64,000 nt of DNA from Arthrobacter_E sp044748305 (GTDB lineage Bacteria > Actinomycetota > Actinomycetes > Actinomycetales > Micrococcaceae): assembly GCF_044748305.1 (NCBI RefSeq), contig NZ_JBIVFT010000011.1, forward strand, positions 31,580-95,579. Direction: 5' to 3'. The notes under the pieces were generated by a model, which was not told where the DNA came from, searched no databases, and saw nothing but the letters and a program-made list of their open reading frames with translations. This document shows positions 1 to 8,879 of this stretch, in pieces; the first letter of the stretch is position 1; each line of letters starts with the position of its first letter. The translations under genes were made by a program, and so were the position numbers.

Positions 1-696
1 GATGTCTGGATCGACCCTGAACGCGCCGAAGATCTCAGCTGTTCGCTGGAGCCGTGGGGTTGGAGCCCGGTTCCCGACGTATGGAACGGGGTCCCGATCG
101 ACCATTCCGTGACGCTCCAACCTGAAAGCTGGGGCTGCGAACTTGACGTTCATCATCACTTCCCAGGCGTTTCACTTTCCGAGGAGGACGCCTTCGCGGA
201 GGTGAGGAACCATTCGACTCACATGGAATTCGCATCCGTCGACGTCATGGTGCCCACAGTGCCCGCCCACACGGTCATCGAAGCACTCAATCTGACCAGA
301 CCGGAGATCGGTGTTCCTCCGAATCAGGAGCGTCGGGAGCACGCAGCCAAGATTCTCGGAATCGGGGGCCACGAGGGCCTCAGCTTCGCTTTACGGCTGA
401 AAGCCGATGCCTCGCTGGAAGGTCTCTTGCGTTCGGCCTTCCCGGACGATTTTCATGGAAGTGACGGAAAGCCGCCATTGAATTGGCGCTGGCGCGAGGA
501 AAAGAATCGCGCCCGAGCCTATTTGCTGGCGCTCCGGTCTGTCCCGCGAAGGTCCAAGGCGAAAGTGCTCTTCCGGTTGATCTGGCCGAAATCCGATGTG
601 GCTTTCGCGTCCAACAGCAGAGTGGGAGCGCAGACGAACAAATTGCTCACCGCTCGGTTGCAGCGGCTTACTCGAGCCTTCAAGAGCAATCGCTGA
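1..696 (+). CDS. Nucleotidyltransferase-fold protein (NTP_transf_5-like), 5' end missing
   Basis: The reading frame is open from the first base, so the gene starts before the window; 231 C-terminal residues are visible. The run ELDVHHHFPG (visible residues about 47-56) resembles the conserved 'DlHw' block of the uncharacterised nucleotidyltransferase family PF14907. Proteins of this family often lie beside HPr-kinase-like and PqqD-like proteins in polysaccharide loci, and both those domains occur in the gene at 11056-12177. The tail is Lys/Arg-rich. No substrate is known for this type of protein. It sits 114 bp upstream of the UDP-glucose dehydrogenase gene on the same strand and is probably the preceding member of the operon. 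The family call rests on motif resemblance only. Confidence 0.55.
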   Translation, partial: DVWIDPERAEDLSCSLEPWGWSPVPDVWNGVPIDHSVTLQPESWGCELDVHHHFPGVSLSEEDAFAEVRNHSTHMEFASVDVMVPTVPAHTVIEALNLTRPEIGVPPNQERREHAAKILGIGGHEGLSFALRLKADASLEGLLRSAFPDDFHGSDGKPPLNWRWREEKNRARAYLLALRSVPRRSKAKVLFRLIWPKSDVAFASNSRVGAQTNKLLTARLQRLTRAFKSNR

Positions 697-810
697 ATGG
701 GCGGTGTGAGACGGCTGGGAATGCGGCGGTGGAGTCACCCTATAGGAGGGGGAACGACTCCGTGCTATGACAGAATGATCCGGGATATGAAAGATAAAGT
801 GGGGGGATAG

Positions 811-2121
811 ATGCGCCTTTCGGTGATCGGTTGTGGGTACCTTGGTGCCGTCCATGCAGCCGCCATGGCGTCCATCGGACACGACGTCGTCGGAATCGAC
901 GTCGACGCGGAAAAAGTCGGCTCTCTTTCACGGGGCGAAGCCCCGTTCTTCGAGCCTCAGCTACAGGAGATCCTCCAGGCCGGCCTCGAGTCGGGACGGC
1001 TGTCGTTCAGTACTGACATGAGCAGTGTCCGCGGTGCCGCGGTGCATTTCATCGGGGTCGGCACCCCTCAGCAGGCCGGCGGCTATGCCGCCGACCTGCG
1101 CTATGTCGACGGAGCCGTGAGCGAACTGCTCCCCTATCTTCAGCCCGGCGACATCGTCGCAGGTAAATCAACCGTTCCGGTAGGAACTGCGGCACGCCTG
1201 GCCGAACTGGTCACACCCACCGGTGCGACCCTCGTGTGGAATCCGGAGTTCCTGCGGGAAGGCTGGGCCGTGCAGGACACCATCGACCCTGACCGTCTCG
1301 TCACCGGGGTACCGTCCGGGCCCGAGGGTGCCGTAGCCGCCGACGTTCTTCGGAAGGTCTACCACCCCGCCGTGGCAAAAGGCACTCCGTTCATCGTGAC
1401 GGACTACGCCACAGCCGAGTTGGTGAAGGTGGCCGCCAACGCGTTTCTGGCGACGAAGATCTCCTTCATCAACGCGATGGCCGAAATCTCCGAGACCGTC
1501 GGCGCGGACGTCACCCAGCTTGCAGACGCCATCGGTCACGATCCACGGATCGGACGCCGTTTCCTCGGCGCCGGTATCGGCTTCGGCGGTGGCTGCCTTC
1601 CCAAGGACATCCGCGCGTTCGCGGCCCGCGCAGAAGAGCTGGGACGCCGGGAGTCCGTCAATTTCCTGCGCGAGGTCGACGCCATCAACCTGCGACGGCG
1701 TGAACGTGCCGTTCAGCTGGTGGTCGAAGGGCTCGGAGGCGCTGTCTACGGGAAGCGCATCGCGGTCCTCGGCGCCGCTTTCAAGCCGCACAGCGATGAT
1801 GTGCGCGACTCACCCGCGCTTGATGTGGCGGTCCGACTCCACGGACTGGGTGCCGAGGTCGTCGTGACCGACCCCGAAGCTCTCCACAACGCCCGCGCTC
1901 TCCACCCTCAGCTCACGTACTTCGAGGACCGCGATGAAGCACTGCGCGGATCCGACGCCGTCGTCGTCGTGACGGAATGGGACCAGTACCGCAGAGAAAT
2001 GAGCCCGGCAGAGGTGTCTGATCTCGCGTCAGGGCGCGTCATCGTGGACGGCAGGAACTGCCTCGACCCTTCAGCTTGGCGTTCTGCGGGTTGGACCTAC
2101 CTCGGGATGGGGCGGCCCTGA
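811..2121 (+). CDS. ugd: UDP-glucose 6-dehydrogenase family protein
   Basis: A 436-residue member of the UDP-glucose/GDP-mannose dehydrogenase family, which oxidises UDP-glucose to UDP-glucuronate with two NAD+ in the cytoplasm. The dinucleotide-binding turn GCGYLG is at residues 7-12. The conserved Lys/Asn pair is in AELVKVAAN (K206, N210), and the catalytic cysteine is C262 in GFGGGCLPKD. The length matches the family (about 430-450). A GGGGGGAT ribosome binding site lies just before the ATG. The next gene starts three bases after the stop, so the genes are probably co-translated. The product would supply uronic acid for the polysaccharide made by the downstream glycosyltransferases. A GDP-mannose or UDP-ManNAc substrate cannot be excluded. 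Confidence 0.88.
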   Translation: MRLSVIGCGYLGAVHAAAMASIGHDVVGIDVDAEKVGSLSRGEAPFFEPQLQEILQAGLESGRLSFSTDMSSVRGAAVHFIGVGTPQQAGGYAADLRYVDGAVSELLPYLQPGDIVAGKSTVPVGTAARLAELVTPTGATLVWNPEFLREGWAVQDTIDPDRLVTGVPSGPEGAVAADVLRKVYHPAVAKGTPFIVTDYATAELVKVAANAFLATKISFINAMAEISETVGADVTQLADAIGHDPRIGRRFLGAGIGFGGGCLPKDIRAFAARAEELGRRESVNFLREVDAINLRRRERAVQLVVEGLGGAVYGKRIAVLGAAFKPHSDDVRDSPALDVAVRLHGLGAEVVVTDPEALHNARALHPQLTYFEDRDEALRGSDAVVVVTEWDQYRREMSPAEVSDLASGRVIVDGRNCLDPSAWRSAGWTYLGMGRP

Positions 2122-2124
2122 ACC

Positions 2125-3231
2125 ATGAGCGGCCTGATTGTTCACGAATGGATCGAATCCTCGGGCGGGGCTGAGAAGGTTCTGGAGTCGATGGCATCGG
2201 CATTCCCCGATGCCGCCATCCAGTGCCTGTGGAATGACGCTCCGGGACGTTTCGGCACACGCGAGATCCGGGAGACCTGGCTTGCAGGGACGCCACTTCG
2301 CCGGAAGAAGGCCATGGCCCTGCCGTTCATGGTCCCCACCTGGCGCCTGCTGGAAAGCAAGGGACCGCACGACTGGACTCTGGTGAGTTCGCACCTCTTC
2401 GCCCATCACGTCCGGTTCCGGGACCAGCCCGACTCCGCCCCGAAATACGTGTATGCGCACACCCCGGCCCGCTACATCTGGACCCCGGAACTCGATCACC
2501 GCGGTTCCAGCCCCGCAGTGCGTGCGGTCGCACCCCTGCTCAAGAAGATCGACAGACGACGAGCCCAGGAGCCCACTGCGATCGCTGCGAACAGCAAATT
2601 CGTGCGGGAACGGATCGCTGCGACCTGGGAGCGCGAAGCCTCCGTCATCTATCCCCCGGTGGCCGTCGAACGCGTTCAGCAGGTGGCTGATTGGCGCTCA
2701 GAAGTCACGGACCCGGAAGAGGTGGTGGCCCTCGAACGCCTGCCTCAGGAGTTCGTTCTGGGGGTCTCCCGATTCATCCCGTACAAGCGTCTCGATCTGG
2801 TGCTGGCAACGGGTGCAGCGGCCGGGCTTCCGGTCGTCATCGCAGGCAAAGGCCCCGAGGAAGAACATCTCCGCATGCTCGCGTCCCAATCGTCCGTGCC
2901 CGTGCACTTCATCATCGCCCCCTCGGACGCCCTGCTCTTCTCCCTCTACCAGATGGCCAAGGCGCTGGTCTTTCCAGCCGTCGAGGATTTCGGAATCGTG
3001 CCGGTGGAAGCTCAAGCCGCCGGCACCCCCGTCGTCACGGGTCCCATCGGCGGACAGCTCGAAAGTCTGACTCAAGGTGTCACCGGTGTGGTCGCCGCAT
3101 CCACCGACGTCGTCGATCTTGCCGCGGCACTCGACGATGCCCTGCGTCTGGCCCCGTTCGACGGGGTCCTGGCCACCTCGCGTTTCGCCACGACCCGCTT
3201 CGAGGATGAGCTGAGAGCGTTCGTCGCATGA
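2125..3231 (+). CDS. Glycosyltransferase family 4 (GT-B) protein
   Basis: A 368-residue cytoplasmic GT-B glycosyltransferase. The C-terminal nucleotide-sugar domain carries the GT4 signature VEDFGIVPVEAQAAGTPVV, an E-x7-E arrangement near residues 288-306. The N-terminal segment VHEWIESSGGAEKV is typical of GT4 enzymes whose acceptor domain begins with a GGAE(K/R)V loop. It starts with ATG three bases after ugd and ends in an ATGA overlap with the next transferase, so translation is coupled. It should add one sugar to the lipid-linked repeat unit; donor and acceptor cannot be read from sequence. Confidence 0.85.
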   Translation: MSGLIVHEWIESSGGAEKVLESMASAFPDAAIQCLWNDAPGRFGTREIRETWLAGTPLRRKKAMALPFMVPTWRLLESKGPHDWTLVSSHLFAHHVRFRDQPDSAPKYVYAHTPARYIWTPELDHRGSSPAVRAVAPLLKKIDRRRAQEPTAIAANSKFVRERIAATWEREASVIYPPVAVERVQQVADWRSEVTDPEEVVALERLPQEFVLGVSRFIPYKRLDLVLATGAAAGLPVVIAGKGPEEEHLRMLASQSSVPVHFIIAPSDALLFSLYQMAKALVFPAVEDFGIVPVEAQAAGTPVVTGPIGGQLESLTQGVTGVVAASTDVVDLAAALDDALRLAPFDGVLATSRFATTRFEDELRAFVA

Positions 3232-4298
3232 TCGTCGTGAATTGCCGATTCCTGACCCAGGAGGTCACCGGCGTCCAGCGCTTCGCAGAGGAAATCGTCG
3301 CCGAGCTGCTGTCTTTGCGCGATGACCTCGTGCTCGTCGCACCGCCCGGTCCTCTCCGGATGGCCTCGATCGCAGGCACCCCCGTCCGGCAATGGGGCAA
3401 GCATCAAGGGCACCTCTGGGAACAGTGGGACCTGCGTCGCGCGCTCTCGCAGACCCCTGGGAAACCTCTTCTCCTCTCGCTGACCAACACCGGACCGGTG
3501 CTTCGCCGTCGTCAGGTGGTCACTCATCATGACGTGACCTACGTGCGTGAGCCACACACGTACTCCTTGCAGTTCAGGACGGCCTACCGGCTGCTCTCGG
3601 CCCTGACTCTTCGGCCCGCCAAGGCCGTAGTGACGGTCAGCGAGTTCTCACGCCAGGAGATCGCCGCCGTCTACAGGCTCGACCCGGCCAAGATCTCCGT
3701 CGTTCCCAATGCAGCCTCGCAAGGCTTTCATCAGGAATCCGGGCTCGAAGCTGACCCGCCCTACTTTCTTGCAGTCTCCTCTCTCCTGCCACACAAGAAC
3801 ATCGATCTTCTGGTCAGGACGTTCCAGCGCTATGTGGAGTCGACAGGAAGCCCCACGCGACTGAAGCTGGTCGGCAGCACGCCGGAGAGCGTGGCCCGCA
3901 CCAATGGGGGCGGAACGTCAAGCACCGCCATCGAGTATCTGGGACGGGTGGACGATCAGGAACTGAGGCGCCTTTACGCTTCGGCGCGTGCCTTCGTCTT
4001 CCCCTCCCTCTATGAAGGTTTCGGCATTCCCCCACTGGAAGCCCAGGCCTCGGGCCTCCCGGTCCTCGCCTCCGACGCCGCCGCACTCCGGGAGGTTTTG
4101 GGGTCCTCCGCGCGCTACTTTGCGCGACAATCCGAGGAGTCACTTCTGGCGGGACTTCGCGAGCTCGATACTGATGCCGTCCTTCGGCAGAAGTTCATCA
4201 GCCTCGGCCAGGAGAATGCTGCGAAATACTCGTGGTCCTATTCGGCAGAGGCCGTGAACGGCCTTCTGAGCACGCTGACGGAAGGAGCACGGCCATGA
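3228..4298 (+). CDS. Glycosyltransferase family 4 (GT-B) protein
   Basis: A 356-residue GT4 enzyme. The N-terminus MIVVNCRFLTQEVTGVQRFA matches the 'TGVqRfa' start common in GT4 mannosyl/rhamnosyl-type transferases. The C-terminal half has SLYEGFGIPPLEAQASGLPV (about residues 261-280), the donor-binding E-x7-E motif. Its ATG overlaps the upstream stop (ATGA) and its own stop overlaps the next ATG, so it sits in a tightly coupled chain of transferase genes. Sugar specificity is unknown. Confidence 0.85.
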   Translation: MIVVNCRFLTQEVTGVQRFAEEIVAELLSLRDDLVLVAPPGPLRMASIAGTPVRQWGKHQGHLWEQWDLRRALSQTPGKPLLLSLTNTGPVLRRRQVVTHHDVTYVREPHTYSLQFRTAYRLLSALTLRPAKAVVTVSEFSRQEIAAVYRLDPAKISVVPNAASQGFHQESGLEADPPYFLAVSSLLPHKNIDLLVRTFQRYVESTGSPTRLKLVGSTPESVARTNGGGTSSTAIEYLGRVDDQELRRLYASARAFVFPSLYEGFGIPPLEAQASGLPVLASDAAALREVLGSSARYFARQSEESLLAGLRELDTDAVLRQKFISLGQENAAKYSWSYSAEAVNGLLSTLTEGARP

Positions 4299-5539
4299 GC
4301 GATATGCTCTCCGGCACGGACCGCATCCATGGCCGGCCAGTGGCGGTCTCGAGTGCCTTCGATGAGAACGCGATCCGCGCCATCGCCGCTGGAGCCGATC
4401 GGCACGGACTTCTGACGCGCCGGGCCATTCGCAATCAAACGCCGCTGCTGTCCATGGCCCGCGTCGCGTCACGGGCGTTCCCCCAGGTGGCCCCTCTCCA
4501 GCAGTTCATCAAGAAGCAGAGCGCCCGGGTTGAGAGCGGCAGGCTTCCGCAGGACGTGCTGCTCTCCCCCACTGCGGAGTTCGCAAGAGTCCTGGGCGGC
4601 CGGAAAAGGTCGCCCCTCACTCATAGCCTGGGCAACGCCACATGGAAAGTCAGCTACGACAGGGCGGCACGTGACGTGGACTTCGGCGACGCAGAAGTCC
4701 TCTTCTCCATGCCTGGATCCTCTCTGGAGACCTTCAAACGAAACCCAGACCGAGCCCTCGTCCTGCACGAGATCGATGCCCATCCCAGGGTCCGGAACAC
4801 AATGCTCGAGCACTTCTTCGGTGCGCGCCGAGCCCGCGCAGAGATGTATCCCGAATGGTTCGTCTCTCGCATCGAAGCTGAACTGCAACTCGCGGACAAG
4901 ATACTCGTTCCCGGGCGAGTAGTGGCCGATCAGATGCTCGCCAACGGCATCCCGGCGGAAAAGATCCTCCAAGTTCCTTACGGAGTGGACCCAACAGTCT
5001 TCCGGGCGGGCAAGAAGCCGGCCGATGCGAGGGATTCCGAACGGCTGCAAGTGGTCTGCACTGCGCAGATCAGCCTTCGTAAGGGAATCCCTTTCCTCCT
5101 GGATGCGGTCCGGGGACTTCCGTTGGATCTGGTGTTGGTGGGCCAGATCTTCGATCGGGGAATTCTGCAGGATCTCCCGGACAATGTCCGGCTGGCCGGG
5201 GTGCTGACTGCGCCCGAACTGGCCGCGCTCTACGCACGCTCGGATCTATTTGTGCTCCCGTCGGTCGAAGACTGTTTTGCCTTGGTCGTCGCTGAGGCCG
5301 CTGCCGCAGGCCTGCCGGTAGTGACGACGCGCGAGAACGGCGCACACGAGGTTCTTTCAGGCCACCATACGGTGCTCGACGCCGGGGATACGGCGAACCT
5401 TCGAAGCGCCCTCGCCGGCGCGCCCAGGCTGAGCGAGGAACGGCGGCAGGACATCTCGGATGATGCCATCAGAGCCGGCTGGACCGATTGGTCCCACTAT
5501 GCCGACAACGTACTTCGAGCGACAGGTTCATTGCCATGA
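4295..5539 (+). CDS. Glycosyltransferase family 4 (GT-B) protein
   Basis: The start is placed at the ATG at 4295, not at earlier in-frame codons, because a GAAGGAG ribosome binding site lies eight bases upstream and the ATG overlaps the previous stop as ATGA. The 414-residue product has a C-terminal GT4 domain with SVEDCFALVVAEAAAAGLPV. The N-terminal part is long and lacks recognisable features. The gene ends in another ATGA overlap with the family 2 transferase. It is probably the third of four consecutive transferases assembling the repeat unit. Confidence 0.82.
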   Translation: MSDMLSGTDRIHGRPVAVSSAFDENAIRAIAAGADRHGLLTRRAIRNQTPLLSMARVASRAFPQVAPLQQFIKKQSARVESGRLPQDVLLSPTAEFARVLGGRKRSPLTHSLGNATWKVSYDRAARDVDFGDAEVLFSMPGSSLETFKRNPDRALVLHEIDAHPRVRNTMLEHFFGARRARAEMYPEWFVSRIEAELQLADKILVPGRVVADQMLANGIPAEKILQVPYGVDPTVFRAGKKPADARDSERLQVVCTAQISLRKGIPFLLDAVRGLPLDLVLVGQIFDRGILQDLPDNVRLAGVLTAPELAALYARSDLFVLPSVEDCFALVVAEAAAAGLPVVTTRENGAHEVLSGHHTVLDAGDTANLRSALAGAPRLSEERRQDISDDAIRAGWTDWSHYADNVLRATGSLP

Positions 5540-6423
5540 CCGACACCAACAAGCACATCTGGCGGGTGAGCGCAGTCATCCCCACGATCGGTCGACCTGA
5601 GCTGTATGACGCCGTCGCCTCGGCCCTGGCGCAGACCGAGTTTCTTCACGAGGTGGTCGTAGCCGCCGACACCGCCGACGAACTGGCGCTTCCCGAAGAT
5701 CCCCGTGTCAAAGTGGTCCGAACTGGACCTCGCGCGGGAGGGAACGTCGCGAGGATGGCTGGAATCACTGCGGCCAGCGGCGATGTGATCGCCCTGCTCG
5801 ACGACGACGATGTCTGGCATCCCGAAAAGCTCTCCCACCAGCTTTCATCGGCGCCCAGCTCTGAGAACCTCTGGCTTTCCACCACATCGGTACAGGAACC
5901 GAGCGGACGGGTCTGGCCCCGACGACTACGGCAGACAGGTGAACGGCTGCCACACTATCTCTTTCGCAAAGAGGCCGTGAAGGGAGGGCAGGGAGCGATG
6001 CACACCTCGACCCTGGTGTTCCCACGTGGCATGGTTCTGGCACACCCTTTCGACGTCACCCTCCGCTTCCATCAGGACACCGATTGGCTCTTGAGGCTCG
6101 ATAAGGAGATCCCCGGCCTGGACATCTGCCAAGTGCCCCTGCCCCTCACAGAGCTTCGCGACGGCGGAGGATCGGTTTCTCGTGGCATCAAGCCCTCGGA
6201 TTCGCTGGCCTGGGCCCGACGGTCTCTGGAACATCTGGACAAACGCACCCGGGGGGACTTCCTCCTTACGGTGACATACTTTCAGGCTTGGCGGCACCGC
6301 GATGTGAAGACTGCGCTGGCCGTGCTCGGCACGGCCTTCACCTGGGGGCGACCGGGGCTCAAAGCACTCCCCTCCGTGGCCGTCCTCCCCCTGAAAGTTC
6401 TGACAGGGCGCGGCATTGCTTGA
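5536..6423 (+). CDS. Glycosyltransferase family 2 (GT-A) protein
   Basis: A 295-residue GT-A transferase. VIPTIGRPELYDAVASAL near the N-terminus is the usual GT2 nucleotide-binding start. LLDDDDVWHPEKL at about residues 92-104 is the metal-binding DxD region. The ATG at 5536 overlaps the upstream stop, which decides the start. It is followed after 48 bases by the polymerase gene, with a GGAGGAAG ribosome binding site in between. Inverting GT2 enzymes of this size usually act on membrane-bound lipid-linked sugars from the cytoplasmic face. Confidence 0.85.
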   Translation: MTDTNKHIWRVSAVIPTIGRPELYDAVASALAQTEFLHEVVVAADTADELALPEDPRVKVVRTGPRAGGNVARMAGITAASGDVIALLDDDDVWHPEKLSHQLSSAPSSENLWLSTTSVQEPSGRVWPRRLRQTGERLPHYLFRKEAVKGGQGAMHTSTLVFPRGMVLAHPFDVTLRFHQDTDWLLRLDKEIPGLDICQVPLPLTELRDGGGSVSRGIKPSDSLAWARRSLEHLDKRTRGDFLLTVTYFQAWRHRDVKTALAVLGTAFTWGRPGLKALPSVAVLPLKVLTGRGIA

Positions 6424-6471
6424 GAGAGACTTAAACCCGGTCATGTCGACATCACCCTCGGGAGGAAGCTA

Positions 6472-7863
6472 ATGCTGCAACACTTGGTAGAGTCCTACGC
6501 TCCCTTGGCCTTGGCAGTGGGCCTTATCGTGGTATGCCTTGTGGCGTTCTTGGCTTGTAAAGAGCGAGTTTTATGGATGCTGTTTGTTGCGATTTCAGCT
6601 GTTAGCCCACTCCCCTTTCCGATGCCGACGACTCCAGGTCAGTTCTTTTCCGTTGCATCATGGCTGCGGACCTTCTCGAAGGCTGGGCGATTGCTTACTC
6701 GCCCTATCCCACTACTGCTGACCATCCTCATGCTCGTCTACGCTCTTGCGTCCACGTGGTCTCCAAAGCCGAGCCAGAGCATCGCCGTTGTGATCACTGC
6801 CTTCGCCACAGTCGGGGCGATCATCATGGCACACACCAGCGAGGATTCGAGCCGGACTGACCTCCTCCGTGTCACCATGTGGATCATCGCTCCGATTGCC
6901 TTAGCGCAATCGTTGGCGACCATTCTTTTCCTCGTCAACCCCGTTGTTGAGGACAGCTATTTCCGGAGCAAGGTTTTTGAGTTCCTCCTCGGAGACGAGG
7001 CAAGGTATCTGTTCACCACTTTGCCGAACAACGTAACTGACCCCGAGAAATCTGGTGGACTCCTGTTCGTCAACGGCAACAAGGCATCGATGGTCATGGC
7101 TGTTTGGGGCCTCGTCTACTTCTCTTTGTGGCTTCGCAAACGTTCCTTCTTCATGGTCGCAACGACCGTCGTCTGCATGACCGGATCAGTGTTCACAGGT
7201 TCTAAAACTGCAATCATCCTGTGCGCAATCATCCCTGCATCGTTCCTTCTGATCCCGGCCGTGATCCGGTTGAGGAAGAATCCCGCCGGCATGGTGTTCA
7301 GTATCGCAGGCCTTGGCGTTCTAGCCGCTGCTCTCGGCGCGCTCGCTGGCACAGCCTCGGACCTGCTGAACCGCGCCGATGAGGCGGCTACTGCCCGCGT
7401 CGGCCTTTGGAGCGCCGCGGCAGGGTACTTTCAACAAAGTCCCTTGCTCGGGCTGGGCTTCCAAGGATGGTCACTCCATTGGGCCCAGGACGCCGCAAGC
7501 TACGGACTCCGTGACAACTACCAACCACATAACCTGCTCATCTGGAACTGGGCAAACGCTGGGCTTCTTGCGCCGATTCTTATACTTCTCGTGTTCATAT
7601 TCTTCGGCCTCTACTATGTCAAGGCCATTGCCAGGGCTAACTCACGAAGGGAGGCCCTCGCGCTTTCCTTTGAGTTGGCAGCATTAGTATGGATGTTCGC
7701 ACACGCAATGTTTGACAATACGGAGCTCTTCGGCACTTCCCACACATTGCCCGTGTTCGCACTGCTTGCCGCACGAGCATCTACAGTAGTTACTTCCCAG
7801 ATACCAGGCTCGCTGGCCGACGGTCGCGTCGAGCAACTCGAGCCCCTGAAAGGATTTCAATGA
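6472..7863 (+). CDS. O-antigen ligase/polymerase family (Wzy-like) membrane protein
   Basis: A 463-residue polytopic membrane protein with roughly ten to twelve hydrophobic segments. It has a large extracytoplasmic loop near residues 290-360 containing RVGLWSAAAGYF, GLGFQGW and HNLLIWNW, the pattern of the Wzy_C/O-antigen ligase family. It probably polymerises repeat units on the outer face after flipping. Base composition is visibly less GC-rich than in the preceding genes, a common property of polysaccharide polymerase genes that are exchanged horizontally. It ends in an ATGA overlap with the next transferase gene. Confidence 0.8.
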   Translation: MLQHLVESYAPLALAVGLIVVCLVAFLACKERVLWMLFVAISAVSPLPFPMPTTPGQFFSVASWLRTFSKAGRLLTRPIPLLLTILMLVYALASTWSPKPSQSIAVVITAFATVGAIIMAHTSEDSSRTDLLRVTMWIIAPIALAQSLATILFLVNPVVEDSYFRSKVFEFLLGDEARYLFTTLPNNVTDPEKSGGLLFVNGNKASMVMAVWGLVYFSLWLRKRSFFMVATTVVCMTGSVFTGSKTAIILCAIIPASFLLIPAVIRLRKNPAGMVFSIAGLGVLAAALGALAGTASDLLNRADEAATARVGLWSAAAGYFQQSPLLGLGFQGWSLHWAQDAASYGLRDNYQPHNLLIWNWANAGLLAPILILLVFIFFGLYYVKAIARANSRREALALSFELAALVWMFAHAMFDNTELFGTSHTLPVFALLAARASTVVTSQIPGSLADGRVEQLEPLKGFQ

Positions 7864-8879
7864 AAAGTACTGATGGCGAAATCCTCGTCTTGGAATCCGT
7901 CGAATCTCCCAATGCCTTGGCAAATCCGTATGTCAAGATCATGGCACGCGAAATGGAGAGAGATCCGCGCATCTCGATCCAATGGTTCAGCTGGAAACGA
8001 GCTCTACTCGGCAACTACGATGTCATTCACATTCACTGGCCCGAAGCTCTTCTGCGTTCTCCTACCGCTCTCCGACGTGCACCTAAAGCCGTTTTATTCC
8101 TAGCTCTCCTGCTCCGAATCCGGTTTAGTAGCAAAAAGGTCGTGCGTACGGTACATAATCGCAATCCCCATGAAGCAGGGAATCGATTCGATACTCTCGC
8201 GTTGAAGGCTTTGGACCGACTGACAAATCATTGGGTGGGACTCTCTCCACTGCACCAACCCGGAAGCCCCTTCACCGTGGTACCGCATCCGCATTATCGT
8301 GGATCATACCCGGAACCTCTAGAAGAGAGAGATAGCAAGCACCCTACGATTTCCTTTTTCGGTTTAATCCGCCCATATAAGGGTCTCGAGGAACTCGTCG
8401 CCGCCTTTGACACAGTCGGGCCACCCTACCGCCTCGAAATTTCCGGAAAGCCTCTCGATGATTCGATTGCAAGCATGCTCAGACGATTCTCATCGGATCG
8501 AGATAATGTCAATCTTGACCTCTACGAGATTGACGATCAGGCTCTTTCTAATTTCATTAGCAAGGGGACCCTGATCGCGCTTCCCATTCGGAACGTACTA
8601 AACTCAGGAAGCGCCCTCCTTGCTTTGTCATTCAATCGTCCAGTTCTCATGCCACGCTCACCTGGATCAGCTCTTCTGCAGGATGAGTTCGGCCCGGACT
8701 GGATTCACCTTTACGACGGAGAACTCACGACAACGGCGCTCTTGGCAGCGTTGTCCGCCGCAGGTGATTTTCTTGATTCAGCGCCTTCCACGCCGATGGA
8801 TGATCGTGCCCCGGCTCTCGTAGGCCAATCCATGGCAGATGTGATCCTCACTGTCACCCGAGAACCTGGAACAACGTGA
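7860..8879 (+). CDS. Glycosyltransferase, GT-B type
   Basis: A 339-residue protein with YDVIHIHWPEALLR at about residues 53-66, the acceptor-side motif of GT-B transferases of the GumK/WfgS-like type, followed by VVRTVHNRNPHE. The C-terminal domain has SFFGLIRPYKGLEELVAAF, a typical linker into the donor-binding half. The classical E-x7-E is not obvious. Adenine and thymine are more frequent here than in the first four transferases, as in the polymerase gene. Start and stop overlap the neighbours (ATGA, GTGA), so it belongs to the same translated chain. Confidence 0.72.
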   Translation: MKSTDGEILVLESVESPNALANPYVKIMAREMERDPRISIQWFSWKRALLGNYDVIHIHWPEALLRSPTALRRAPKAVLFLALLLRIRFSSKKVVRTVHNRNPHEAGNRFDTLALKALDRLTNHWVGLSPLHQPGSPFTVVPHPHYRGSYPEPLEERDSKHPTISFFGLIRPYKGLEELVAAFDTVGPPYRLEISGKPLDDSIASMLRRFSSDRDNVNLDLYEIDDQALSNFISKGTLIALPIRNVLNSGSALLALSFNRPVLMPRSPGSALLQDEFGPDWIHLYDGELTTTALLAALSAAGDFLDSAPSTPMDDRAPALVGQSMADVILTVTREPGTT

